Shown: positions 18,473 to 27,248, counted from the stretch's first letter. The stretch is 43,606 bases of DNA from Candidatus Micrarchaeaceae archaeon (GCA_027310755.1 DAIDAE010000004.1:1-43606), one strand, 5' to 3'. Notes: a model not told the origin generated them from the letters alone. A program made the numbers and translations.

Positions 18473-19537
18473 TCAATTTTTGGCCAGGGCGTGGTGCATA
18501 TGAAGGGCGGCGAGGGCCTCTATCCTGTCCGCAAGTAGGATTCCAATTACCTTCTTGCCCTTTGTAACCGCCATTATGCCGGATTCTTCGTATCTCATCC
18601 TGCTTATTGCCTTGGATAAATTGGCATTGTAGTCTATGGCGGGTATCTCGTCAGCAAATTGGGAAACTTTTAAATTTAGAGAACCTGTTTTATTGCCCAG
18701 CCCATTCACAGTTATCCTGGAGACCATTTTTACGACTTTGCCATCTTTGAAAAGAACCGTCCGGGCCCCGCGTCTCAGTAAGATTCTGTATAGCCACCCC
18801 ATGGTTGTGCTAGATTTCACTTGTATAAAATCCTTTGACAACAGACTGTACACATGCAATTTTTCGGTGTATTTTGATATGTATGCCATTTCTAGCTCGG
18901 CCCTAGCGCCTCCGTATATGAAAATAGCTATAATTACATTCCAAAGCATGTAAAGAACAAATGTACCAGGATCGGTAATGTAAAGTATTTCGTATATTGT
19001 GCTTCCTACAATGTAAATCGCCAGTATTATCTTGCTTACCTTTACGGTTCTTTCTGTCGCCACCAATTGGCCGTTCCTTTTTTCAAGGTAGCTTTTGAGT
19101 ATCCTGCCTCCATCAAGAGGAAATGCTGGAAGGAAATTTGATACGGCCAGCAGGCCGTTGAGCAGGAATAGGACTTCGAGGGCGCTACCCATGGCGCCGG
19201 ATGGCAAATACAGGTACATGAGTCCGAATACAAGAGCTAGCGCGGTACTGACCAATGGACCGGCAAGAGCAATCCTAAGGCTCGTATCCGGATCCGCATC
19301 ATCCAAATCTATTATGGATGCACCACCAAGCGGAAAAAGGACTATTTTCTTCACTTTGATTTTGTAATGCCTTGATGTAAGAGAATGGCCAAGTTCATGC
19401 AACAGGACCATAAGAAATAGTATCACCACTATGGTAAAGTAACCAAAGAAAAGCACTATCAATAAAAGGAGTACGAATGTCCAGTCCAGCTCTATGGCTA
19501 TCCCGAAAAGTTTGCCTATGGAAATACCGCTGACCAT
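18473..19537 (-). CDS. M50-family (site-2-protease-like) membrane metalloprotease with C-terminal CBS-like segment
   Basis: HELGHSLTSRHY zinc motif and NFLPAFPLDGGRIL. Confidence 0.9.
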   Translation of the reverse strand: MVSGISIGKLFGIAIELDWTFVLLLLIVLFFGYFTIVVILFLMVLLHELGHSLTSRHYKIKVKKIVLFPLGGASIIDLDDADPDTSLRIALAGPLVSTALALVFGLMYLYLPSGAMGSALEVLFLLNGLLAVSNFLPAFPLDGGRILKSYLEKRNGQLVATERTVKVSKIILAIYIVGSTIYEILYITDPGTFVLYMLWNVIIAIFIYGGARAELEMAYISKYTEKLHVYSLLSKDFIQVKSSTTMGWLYRILLRRGARTVLFKDGKVVKMVSRITVNGLGNKTGSLNLKVSQFADEIPAIDYNANLSKAISRMRYEESGIMAVTKGKKVIGILLADRIEALAALHMHHALAKN

Positions 19538-19600
19538 TGCCTCACTTTGATATATTTATATGGCAAATGATAAAATATCATGTTAATTGTGTGGTAGCAA

Positions 19601-20419
19601 ATGGAGAGGGAGGAAAATCATATAAAATTCGTATATGATGAAGCTGCAGCCATAGTAACAGCAGGGGAAAAGGACTATTTGGTTATCGGAGACCTCCATA
19701 TAGGAGCGGAGCTCCCATTAATCAAAAGGGGCATAAAAATATACAATGCAGAGCGGCAGATGCTCAAAAAGATAAGAGAGATTGCTGGAGAGTTCAAGAC
19801 AAAGAATTTGATAATCCTGGGAGATATAAAAGACACAATACTATATCCGGAACTCAGGGAAAGCAATGCCATACTGACATTTTTCAATGGGCTAAAGGAA
19901 GAAAACTTTAATGTTGTAATAACCGCAGGAAACCATGACCCACACCTCAATGAAATAGTAGACTGCAAGATTGTGGATGAGCTCATTGTGGGGGATTTTG
20001 CCTTTCTCCATGGCCATCGATGGCCATCCGATAATGCAATGAAAGAGAAATTTCTATTTGCTGGGCATAACCACATAGCAATAGGGATAGAAGATAGGTC
20101 GGGGGGATATTACAACCAAAAGGCGTGGCTCACTGCGCGATTTAGCAGGAAATATGGCCTGGAAAAATATCCGCATGCGAACAGGGGAATACAACTGGTG
20201 GTGTTGCCCGCATTCAATGACCTCATAATAGGCATGCCGCTGGGCAGGCTCCCACAAGACAAGAATCTGAGCCCTTTATTCAGAAATAAGATATTTGACT
20301 ACAAGAGTGCCATGGTCTACGGGCTTCGCGGAGAGCGGATAGGAAGGGCTGGTAGTATAAAAAATAGGTATGCCAAGAGAAAGAGCTCAAAGCAAGGCAG
20401 TCACGACATCGGCAGGTAG
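19601..20419 (+). CDS. calcineurin-like metallophosphoesterase
   Basis: GDLHIG, LGDIKD, AGNHD, HGHR, AGHNH metal-binding motifs. Confidence 0.9.
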   Translation: MEREENHIKFVYDEAAAIVTAGEKDYLVIGDLHIGAELPLIKRGIKIYNAERQMLKKIREIAGEFKTKNLIILGDIKDTILYPELRESNAILTFFNGLKEENFNVVITAGNHDPHLNEIVDCKIVDELIVGDFAFLHGHRWPSDNAMKEKFLFAGHNHIAIGIEDRSGGYYNQKAWLTARFSRKYGLEKYPHANRGIQLVVLPAFNDLIIGMPLGRLPQDKNLSPLFRNKIFDYKSAMVYGLRGERIGRAGSIKNRYAKRKSSKQGSHDIGR

Positions 20420-20463
20420 TGTCCCGGGACTACCCCATCTTTCTTTCCGTAGGGGCAATCAGG

Positions 20464-20640
20464 TTATCGGAGTATTGTTATCGGGATGGCTCCTTTGTCG
20501 AACTCAATCTCTGCGAGATCTATAGGATTTATCATCCCGGGAGGCACTTTAACAAGAGGAGGTGCGCCATAAGCGAGCTGTAATGCCCTGGCACCTATGA
20601 TCCTTGCCTTTTCAAATTTCGTAAATTTTTCTGCTGCCAT
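20464..20640 (-). CDS. rpoK: DNA-directed RNA polymerase subunit Rpo6 (RpoK)
   Basis: KFTKFEKARIIGARALQLAYGAPPLV...PIDLAEIEFDKGAIPITILR. Confidence 0.92.
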   Translation of the reverse strand: MAAEKFTKFEKARIIGARALQLAYGAPPLVKVPPGMINPIDLAEIEFDKGAIPITILR

Positions 20641-20658
20641 AAAAATCATCGTAATCGA

Positions 20659-22107
20659 TTATATCGGATGCGGTTTGAACTTCGCCTGTGTTTCCTCTAT
20701 CTCCCTCTTTACCGATTGTTTCCATTCGACAAAATTATCATCCGGGGACCTCGGATATTTTTCGTAAATTGAATTTAGCGTTTTCATCTTATTTATTACC
20801 CAGACCAGGTCCATAAATGCTTCTATATTTGATAGACCCTTCGCGGCGAGCTTTAGTTTGCTGATAGCGCCGAGCTCCGGCGTCATCCCATATGCAACTT
20901 CCTGGGCCTCCTTTGATGTAAGAAAATTCTTCATGCCGAAGTTTAATAGGTCGTTGTTGAGCGACTGCATGTATGTCCTAAAGGCTTCCATGCATGCTGT
21001 TTTTTTGCCGTACATTTCATTGAACTCGAAATTATATGGCCAAAGCCCTTTTATGCTCACGTCCCCGGCCTTTACCGCATTTGCGGCATGCTCTCCGGCT
21101 ATCACTCCTGATATCAGTGCGGGGCCGATACCGCCGGCGCTGATCGGGTTTGGCATTGCCATGCTGTCTCCGGCGCCCATATAGCCGTTATAGACCAGGC
21201 TTTCCATCTGCCTCCTCACTGCAACCGACCAGTACCCCTTGCCATTGTTGTCGCTATTGTCCAGCTTTACGCTCTTTATTATCGGAATCGACTTTACATA
21301 CTCGTCCATTAAACTATGGAGTGTGTCCTTCTTGCCCAACGCCTTGTTTCTTGCCTCTATGCTTGACTTCTGGGTCCCTATTCCGATATTTATCCTATTC
21401 TTTCCACCTGCTTTTGGAAAGACCCATCCGTAGCCACCTGGAGCTATTACCTGGTTAAGATGGATTAACGCTATCTTTGGATCGTAGTAATTGAGGTCCT
21501 CCTTTTCGATTTCTACCTCATAAATGTATCTTCCGGTCGATTCCATGTCATCGATATCTACTGTCTTATCGATATACGGATTATCGGGGAGTTTTCTTCT
21601 GAGATTTGTAGCGACCCCGAGGCAATCAATTATCACCTTAGCCCTGAACTCCATGTGTTTCATTGTCTTGTCCTTCCCGGATACACCGACAATGTAATCT
21701 TTCTCGATCACCGGATTCTCTACGTCAAATTCCGGTATAAAGTGCACGCCGGATTTCCTTGCAAAATCCAAAAGCTTTGCCTCAAACTTTGGTCGCTCTA
21801 GGACATATCCTTTTCCATCGAACATGAATCTTGATTTAAGATCTGGGGAAAGCGCTACGACACCCTCCACGGGCTGACCAAGTTCCTCTTTGGTGAATTC
21901 TATTCCCAGCTTCTTTCTAATAAACTGAATATGGCTATCCGCTACTGCATCGCCACACACCCAGCCCCAGTTTGTTTTCTTTCCGGGTTCACTTTCCTTG
22001 TTCTTGTCGAGAAGCAGTACTTTCATGCCCTTTCTTGCGGCTGAAGCGGCGGCTAACGTGCCGGCGAGGCCTGCACCTGCAACTATTACATCATAATGAT
22101 TTTCCAT
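20659..22107 (-). CDS. geranylgeranyl reductase family FAD-dependent oxidoreductase
   Basis: Rossmann GAGLAGTLAAASAARKGMKVLLLDK; WVFPKAGGKNRINIGIG; GDSMAMPNPISAGGIGPALISG. Confidence 0.88.
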   Translation of the reverse strand: MENHYDVIVAGAGLAGTLAAASAARKGMKVLLLDKNKESEPGKKTNWGWVCGDAVADSHIQFIRKKLGIEFTKEELGQPVEGVVALSPDLKSRFMFDGKGYVLERPKFEAKLLDFARKSGVHFIPEFDVENPVIEKDYIVGVSGKDKTMKHMEFRAKVIIDCLGVATNLRRKLPDNPYIDKTVDIDDMESTGRYIYEVEIEKEDLNYYDPKIALIHLNQVIAPGGYGWVFPKAGGKNRINIGIGTQKSSIEARNKALGKKDTLHSLMDEYVKSIPIIKSVKLDNSDNNGKGYWSVAVRRQMESLVYNGYMGAGDSMAMPNPISAGGIGPALISGVIAGEHAANAVKAGDVSIKGLWPYNFEFNEMYGKKTACMEAFRTYMQSLNNDLLNFGMKNFLTSKEAQEVAYGMTPELGAISKLKLAAKGLSNIEAFMDLVWVINKMKTLNSIYEKYPRSPDDNFVEWKQSVKREIEETQAKFKPHPI

Positions 22108-22152
22108 GATAATCCTGAAATTGAGTAAGGATCAGCGCTATAATAGTTCTCC

Positions 22153-22175
22153 CGTAAGAATTTAATAATCTTACG
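22153..22175. promoter_or_regulatory. 7-bp perfect inverted repeat in the divergent promoter region
   Basis: CGTAAGA-ATTTAATAA-TCTTACG, with an A/T-rich TATA-like spacer, between divergent genes. Confidence 0.35.
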
Positions 22176-22214
22176 CATGCTATAAAAAAGTTAATGCGGG
22201 GTCATTCCAGTAAG

Positions 22215-22331
22215 ATGCTTGAATCAATGGTGATTATGATGCATGCAAAACAAAATTGTAATTGCCAACGCCCGTGCTTTTATACACTCTTCTGCATGAT
22301 GTCGGTTTTCAGCAAAGGGCAAAGTAAATAG
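22215..22331 (+). CDS. possible 38-aa Cys-rich small ORF
   Basis: MLESMVIMMHAKQNCNCQRPCFYTLFCMMSVFSKGQSK*. TATA-like TATAAAAAAG at 22181-22190, spaced for a near-leaderless transcript. Confidence 0.25.
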   Translation: MLESMVIMMHAKQNCNCQRPCFYTLFCMMSVFSKGQSK

Positions 22332-22366
22332 GAATATTTTTATACCAAAACTGGCTTCTATCTATA

Positions 22367-23098
22367 ATGGACGAAAAACATGTAATACTTGACGCTTGGA
22401 GGAAGAAGGTTGAGGGGATACAGTCCGATCCACCTATAGATTACAAGACAGTATTCAACGAGACCGTCAGAAACATAGGGGATGTCAAGTACTCTTTGCT
22501 AGATATAGGCACGGGGGCGGGTAGGGTCATATTTGAAAACAACCTAAATAAGCTTTACAGGAAAGTTGTTGGCATAGACATAAGGCCGGAGATGATAGAA
22601 CTTTGCAAGGAAAGTTCAAAGGGCATGAAGAACGTGGAGTTCTTTGTGATGGATGCAACGAAGCAGATGACATTCAAGCCAGGCAGTTTTGATGTGGTTT
22701 CTGCTATGTTCCCGCCATTCAATCCGAGCGAAATAAACAGGGTCCTTAGCCCTGGCGGATACTTTATTCTGCTCTCCAGTCTAAAAGGAGACCATAAAGA
22801 AGTAGTAAAGTATTTCCCGGAATTAGAAAGATTCTCCTCGGGCAACTATTCATTCACGACACTGAAGGCACTGAGCCGCAACCTCAGAAATTCCGGATTC
22901 AAGATAGTTGCGACAACTGCTATGAAGTACAAGTGGATATTCAGGGATGAGGAGGTGCTAAAGCGCTGGTATGAAAAAGTGGCATTCAGGCGCATTTTTG
23001 ATGGATCAGAAGAGAAACTTGCGTCGCTGCGCAGAAACATAGACGGGAAGATAACCATAACCAGATTCCTATGCACTACGGTGGCAAGAAAACATTAG
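22367..23098 (+). CDS. class I SAM-dependent methyltransferase
   Basis: LLDIGTGAGRVIFENN, VVGIDIRPEMIELCKE, RVLSPGGYFILLSS. TATTTTTATACC about 25-35 nt upstream of ATG (leaderless-like). Confidence 0.85.
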   Translation: MDEKHVILDAWRKKVEGIQSDPPIDYKTVFNETVRNIGDVKYSLLDIGTGAGRVIFENNLNKLYRKVVGIDIRPEMIELCKESSKGMKNVEFFVMDATKQMTFKPGSFDVVSAMFPPFNPSEINRVLSPGGYFILLSSLKGDHKEVVKYFPELERFSSGNYSFTTLKALSRNLRNSGFKIVATTAMKYKWIFRDEEVLKRWYEKVAFRRIFDGSEEKLASLRRNIDGKITITRFLCTTVARKH

Positions 23099-23101
23099 TG
23101 G

Positions 23102-23803
23102 TCATCTTATTATAGGGTATTCCCCTTTTGGCTTCTTAAGAACATGATACCTGAACATGTTATCTACATGGAAAACAAAATAGCCCCAAATACCCCACGC
23201 CCTGACCCTTCTCGTGCTCGTGTATACAAGTGCCCTGTCCACATACAATATTTTGCCATAGTTCTTCAGTTTGTTCGATAGGTCCCAATCTTCGTATGTT
23301 CTTAATGAAGAATCAAATCCATGAACCTTGTTGAATATATCCCGCCTTACTGCAAAATTTGATCCCACAATGGATGGCCTTCCGAACAGTATGCTGAGCT
23401 TAACAAAAAGGATGGATACAAACTTATATCCAAATCCTACTCCTCTGCCTACACCCTTTTCGAGCGGCAATATCGGCCCTGTGGCCGCAATAATATCATC
23501 GTTGAAGGCGGTCGAATATGCCATCAGCAAACCATTTGATGGCTTTGTATCCGCATCAAGAAAAACTAGTATATGGCCCTTGGCGTGCCTTGCACCGGCA
23601 TTTCTGCCGGCCGCCATGCCTTTTTTCCTGTCAATGATGACAGTTGCGTATTTCTTTGCGATCTGGCGGGTCTTATCCGAGCTGCCCCCGTCAGAAACTA
23701 TTGTCTCAAAATCCTTGAACGATTGCTTCTTCAGGCCTTCCAGGGAATTCCGAATGTATTTCTCCTCGTTTAATGCAGGGATGATTACACTTATTTTTAC
23801 CAA
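23102..23803 (-). CDS. glycosyltransferase family 2 (GT-A)
   Basis: VKISVIIPALNEEKYIRNSLEGL, SDGGSSDKTR, VFLDADTKP. Listed ORF runs into tRNA-Leu; a TTG start at 23803 is the plausible start. Confidence 0.85.
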   Translation of the reverse strand: MVKISVIIPALNEEKYIRNSLEGLKKQSFKDFETIVSDGGSSDKTRQIAKKYATVIIDRKKGMAAGRNAGARHAKGHILVFLDADTKPSNGLLMAYSTAFNDDIIAATGPILPLEKGVGRGVGFGYKFVSILFVKLSILFGRPSIVGSNFAVRRDIFNKVHGFDSSLRTYEDWDLSNKLKNYGKILYVDRALVYTSTRRVRAWGIWGYFVFHVDNMFRYHVLKKPKGEYPIIR

Positions 23804-23814
23804 TTTATCACTTT

Positions 23815-23921
23815 TGGTGCAGGGGGTGAGATTTGAACTCACGAAGGCGCTAAGCCACAGGATCTTAAGTCCTGCGCATTTTTCTGTGGCGTTGTGCCAG
23901 ACCAGACTCTGCCACCCCTGC
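23815..23921 (-). tRNA. tRNA-Leu (anticodon UAA), CCA encoded, expanded D-loop/possible intron
   Basis: Acceptor GCAGGGG/CCCCTGC-A-CCA; anticodon arm CAGGA-CTTAAGA-TCCTG; long variable arm TGGCTTAGCGCCTTC; T-arm GTGAG-TTCAAAT-CTCAC; D-loop ~31 nt. Confidence 0.93.
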
Positions 23922-23956
23922 TTTGAATGATTAATTAACTTACAAAAAGATATTAA

Positions 23957-24703
23957 TTAGGCATACATCGATGGTCCTGCATCGTCTCCGACCGCTTTTT
24001 TGTGGGCTTCCTGTATTTCCCTGTTTTTCTTAAGGACCTCCTTTATTTTTGCCTCCACCTCCTTGGCTTCGCGGTCAAGTTCTTTTATGTCAACATTAAG
24101 GTCGATAAGCTTGTTGAGGCTCATTATTGCGAGTTCTGCGTATTTCGGATCCAGTATGTTTGGATCCACAGGTACTAGGATGCTTATATCTGGCACGCCT
24201 TCGCCCATAGTCTTGAGCATGAGCATTGCGTTTATTCCTGTTGCAACCCCCTCGCCCACAGTCTTCATGCCTGCCTTTTGTGATTCCTTCTTTAAGGCGT
24301 CATTGGAGGTTATAGCAAAAACAACCTGCGAATCCTGATCCTGCTGTTGTGAAGGGATTCCGCCTATGGATATGATTTTGGATATTCCGTTTTCCTTTAT
24401 GAAGCCGTAGACGCTTTCCACCATCTCATATGTAAGATCCAGAGGTATGGCAAACTCGGCGAGTATGGTAACGACTTTTGTCCTATCGTGCACATATACC
24501 CTAATGGCGGGGAGTGGTTTCTCCCCGTGTATCGCGATAAGCGGTGGGAACCTGTCGCTTTCAAGATAGCCGATGTATTTCATCGGTAGCTTCTCTATAA
24601 TGTAGCTTATTGTCATTGGGCCAACAAGACCGGCCCCCGGAAATCCTTCCAAAAAGGTATATTCCTTCAGGTCCACTTTCTCGAACAGGTTTATCTTGAT
24701 CAT
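23957..24703 (-). CDS. PAC2 family protein (proteasome-assembly-chaperone-like)
   Basis: FLEGFPGAGLVGPMTISYIIEKL, ISIGGIP, GINAMLMLKTMGEGVP, PVDPNILDPKYAEL; C-terminus ...GPSMYA. Confidence 0.88.
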   Translation of the reverse strand: MIKINLFEKVDLKEYTFLEGFPGAGLVGPMTISYIIEKLPMKYIGYLESDRFPPLIAIHGEKPLPAIRVYVHDRTKVVTILAEFAIPLDLTYEMVESVYGFIKENGISKIISIGGIPSQQQDQDSQVVFAITSNDALKKESQKAGMKTVGEGVATGINAMLMLKTMGEGVPDISILVPVDPNILDPKYAELAIMSLNKLIDLNVDIKELDREAKEVEAKIKEVLKKNREIQEAHKKAVGDDAGPSMYA

Positions 24704-24841
24704 ATAATTCAAATATAAAATGTAGGCAACATTATAAGCTGTTTCGTGTGCCCTTTGCACCAAAAGCCCTTTTTATACGACGATAAAACGACGATAGATA
24801 TTTAATACTATACTGGTATATTAAAATCGAAGGTGAACTTT

Positions 24842-25063
24842 ATGGCAGAAAGAATAGGAAGAGAAAAGCTATCTAGGGAGGATGGGTACTTGTACTACCT
24901 AGGGAAGGATGGATTTGTGTGGAGGACGCCAATGAAGACGAATTCACGCGGAAGAAAGGCGAAGGTCGGAAGCGAGAAGGTAAAGAGGGAAACTGGTTTC
25001 CTTTATTTCTTGGACAAGTCCGGCTATGTCTCAAGGGCGAAAATGAACCGAAAGGGACGCTGA
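24842..25063 (+). CDS. small basic protein with two tandem copies of a ~30-aa GY/FLY-Y/FL-K-GY/FV motif
   Basis: GREKLSREDGYLYYLGKDGFVWRTPMKTNSRGRK / GSEKVKRETGFLYFLDKSGYVSRAKMNRKGR. TATA-like promoter upstream and oligo-T terminator downstream. Confidence 0.75.
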   Translation: MAERIGREKLSREDGYLYYLGKDGFVWRTPMKTNSRGRKAKVGSEKVKRETGFLYFLDKSGYVSRAKMNRKGR

Positions 25064-25067
25064 TCCA

Positions 25068-25101
25068 TTTTTAATTTTTTATTTTTGTTTTCTTTTTTTA
25101 T
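25068..25101 (+). terminator. oligo-T archaeal transcription terminator
   Basis: TTTTTAATTTTTTATTTTTGTTTTCTTTTTTT immediately after the stop codon at 25063. Confidence 0.65.
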
Positions 25102-25469
25102 AATACTATTCTAGTGCTAGTTTTTACCTTGTTATTTTTTATAAAACCGGCTGGGAGTTCTATCGCATATTTTGCTTGTTTTTTGTGAGAATATGTTTTA
25201 AAGTCGAGGATTCCCGATGCAGGCGGCAGGTTGCTTTTGAAATCGATTATGTGCTTTTTTTCATCCAGCCATATGATGTCTATCGAAAATTTCATGCCTC
25301 GCATCCAAACCGGGAAGGTTGCTTCATGGGGGAATATGAAAAGCATGCATTCTTTTCCATTCAATCTCTCCCTTCCTGATAGTCCCCTCGCCCGCTTCGC
25401 CATTGAATCTGCAATGATGGCCTTTAGCGCCCTATTGCCTATTTGAATCGTCTTTGTCTCGTATTCCAT
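25098..25469 (-). CDS. DUF192 family protein
   Basis: MAKRARGLSGRERLNGKECMLFIFPHEATFPVWMRGMKFSIDIIWLDEKKHII. Confidence 0.85.
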   Translation of the reverse strand: MEYETKTIQIGNRALKAIIADSMAKRARGLSGRERLNGKECMLFIFPHEATFPVWMRGMKFSIDIIWLDEKKHIIDFKSNLPPASGILDFKTYSHKKQAKYAIELPAGFIKNNKVKTSTRIVL

Positions 25470-25476
25470 GGAGCCA

Positions 25477-27153
25477 CTACTTTGAAACCGACAGGCTCTG
25501 CTCTCTCATAAACTGCTGGAGATAGAACTTGCTGCCGGAACCCTTGCCGCCCACGCTGCTGCCCTTCCACCCTACAAATGTGTGCAGACCTACGACCGCG
25601 CCAGTCGTTGCGCTAGTCTCCCTGTTTATGTAAACCGTACCTGCCTGTATCTTGTCCATGAATTCGTTTATTTCCTTCCTGTTCTCACTGTACAATCCGG
25701 CTGTCAATCCGTATTCAACGTCGTTAGCCATGTCCAGGGCCTCTGCAAAGCTCCTGAAGCTCTCTACCGTGAGCACCGGTACGAAAAGCTCCTTCTTAAC
25801 GAGCTCGTTCTGGTGCATCACCTCGGCTATGGCAGGTTCCACATAGAAGCCGTGCAGGTCGTTGCTCACCCTATTGCCACCGTAGAGCACCCGCCCGAAC
25901 TTCTTCGCCTTGTCTATGGCATCGATATATGTCTTGTAGGCATTCTCGCTTATCAATGGCCCCATGTACACATCTTTTTGCAAGGGGTTACCTATCTTGA
26001 AGGTCCTTACCTTCTCAATCAGCCTGCTTATGAACTCCTCCTTTATCGATTCATGAACATATACGCGCGAGCACGCACTGCATTTCTGGCCGTCAAAGCC
26101 GAAGGCTGCACTGGCAATGCCCTGGATTGCATGGTCAAGATTTGCATTCTTTGAGACTATAGCAGGGTTCTTTCCACCCATCTCAATTATAAACGCCTTC
26201 TGCTGACCCAGCCCATAGCTTTTGGTTATCATGCCCGTGCCGACAGCTCTGGACCCGGTGAAGACTATTCCGGATACATCCTTGTTGACGACAAGCTCAT
26301 CGCCGACCTCCGAACCTGGCCCTGATACGTAGTTGAAGACCCCGTCTGGTATGCCCGCCTCCTTCAGGTATTCATATATTTTAAGTCCGGTAAGAAGGGT
26401 CATGCTATCCGATGCGGATGGTTTAAACACAACCGTATTTCCAGTTAGCATCGCGCCGGTGCTCATGCCTACGGATATTGAGACCGGGAAGTTGAACGGC
26501 GCTATTACCCCGAAGACACCCATCGGCTCCATCCTTATAGTCACTTTCTCTGACCTGGAAGAAGGTGCCCCCTGGAACCCCGCAGAGACCTTCGCGGTAC
26601 TCTCCCTCTCCATGGTCCTCCTCGTATATCCTTTATTGTTCTCGAGATCTATCGCATAATAACGCATGAAGTCTATGGCCTCATCAACCTCCCCAACGGA
26701 CTCGTATCTGGACTTGCCGTTTTCGTAGCTGAGTATGGCAGAGAGAAGGAACTTATTCCTTGAGAATATTTCCGCTGCTTTCCTGAACAGTGTGGACCTC
26801 TCCTTATAATCGACTTTCTTCCATGTCCAAAATGCGGCCTTCGCGGTTTCTATTGCCTTCCTTGCCTCGCCCCTGCCACCTTTTTGGAAGTAACCTATAA
26901 TGGCGCCATCTATCGGAGATAGCTCTTTTATCTTGTCCTGGGTCTCCACTGGTTTGCCTTCTATGTAAATGGGATGCGTCTTTCCAAAAAGGTGTTTCGC
27001 CTCCACTACGGCTGCGTCGAAAAGGGCATCGAAATCTTCCTCCTTCCCGGCCTCCACAAAGCGTCTGTACGTATACTCATTCTTAAACTCGGACCTGACC
27101 AAATAAACACCGGAGATGATGAATACGATGAATACAGTGAATACAAAACGCAC
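25477..27153 (-). CDS. aldehyde dehydrogenase superfamily, 1-pyrroline-5-carboxylate dehydrogenase-like
   Basis: APFNFPVSISVGMSTGAMLTGNTVVFKPS, EMGGKNPAIV, FGFDGQKCSACSRVY (catalytic Cys). True start may be a TTG near 27102 (..VRSEFKNEYTYRRF). Confidence 0.9.
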   Translation of the reverse strand: MRFVFTVFIVFIISGVYLVRSEFKNEYTYRRFVEAGKEEDFDALFDAAVVEAKHLFGKTHPIYIEGKPVETQDKIKELSPIDGAIIGYFQKGGRGEARKAIETAKAAFWTWKKVDYKERSTLFRKAAEIFSRNKFLLSAILSYENGKSRYESVGEVDEAIDFMRYYAIDLENNKGYTRRTMERESTAKVSAGFQGAPSSRSEKVTIRMEPMGVFGVIAPFNFPVSISVGMSTGAMLTGNTVVFKPSASDSMTLLTGLKIYEYLKEAGIPDGVFNYVSGPGSEVGDELVVNKDVSGIVFTGSRAVGTGMITKSYGLGQQKAFIIEMGGKNPAIVSKNANLDHAIQGIASAAFGFDGQKCSACSRVYVHESIKEEFISRLIEKVRTFKIGNPLQKDVYMGPLISENAYKTYIDAIDKAKKFGRVLYGGNRVSNDLHGFYVEPAIAEVMHQNELVKKELFVPVLTVESFRSFAEALDMANDVEYGLTAGLYSENRKEINEFMDKIQAGTVYINRETSATTGAVVGLHTFVGWKGSSVGGKGSGSKFYLQQFMREQSLSVSK

Positions 27154-27248
27154 TTAAGGAATAATAAAGTAGATGTTGCACATTTTGAAGTGCCTATACC
27201 ATAACGGAAGATATGCTTTTTAAAGCCTAATGCATAAATACCATAGAA

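Noticed and set aside
20422-20456. GTCCCGGGAC palindrome and CCCC/GGGG pairing between convergent genes as a bidirectional terminator.
   Set aside because: The 10-bp palindrome leaves no loop, the other stem is only 4 bp, and there are no flanking T-runs.
20399-20463. In-frame readthrough downstream of the rpoK stop encodes PDCPYGKKDGVVPGHYLPMS before TGA.
   Set aside because: Only 20 codons with no start codon, and the Rpo6 C-terminus (..PITILR) already looks complete; most likely chance or a decayed remnant.
23804-23842. N-terminal extension of the GT2 ORF (MSSNLTPCTKSDK).
   Set aside because: It overlaps the 3' end of tRNA-Leu on the same strand; the GT-A core begins at VKISVII.
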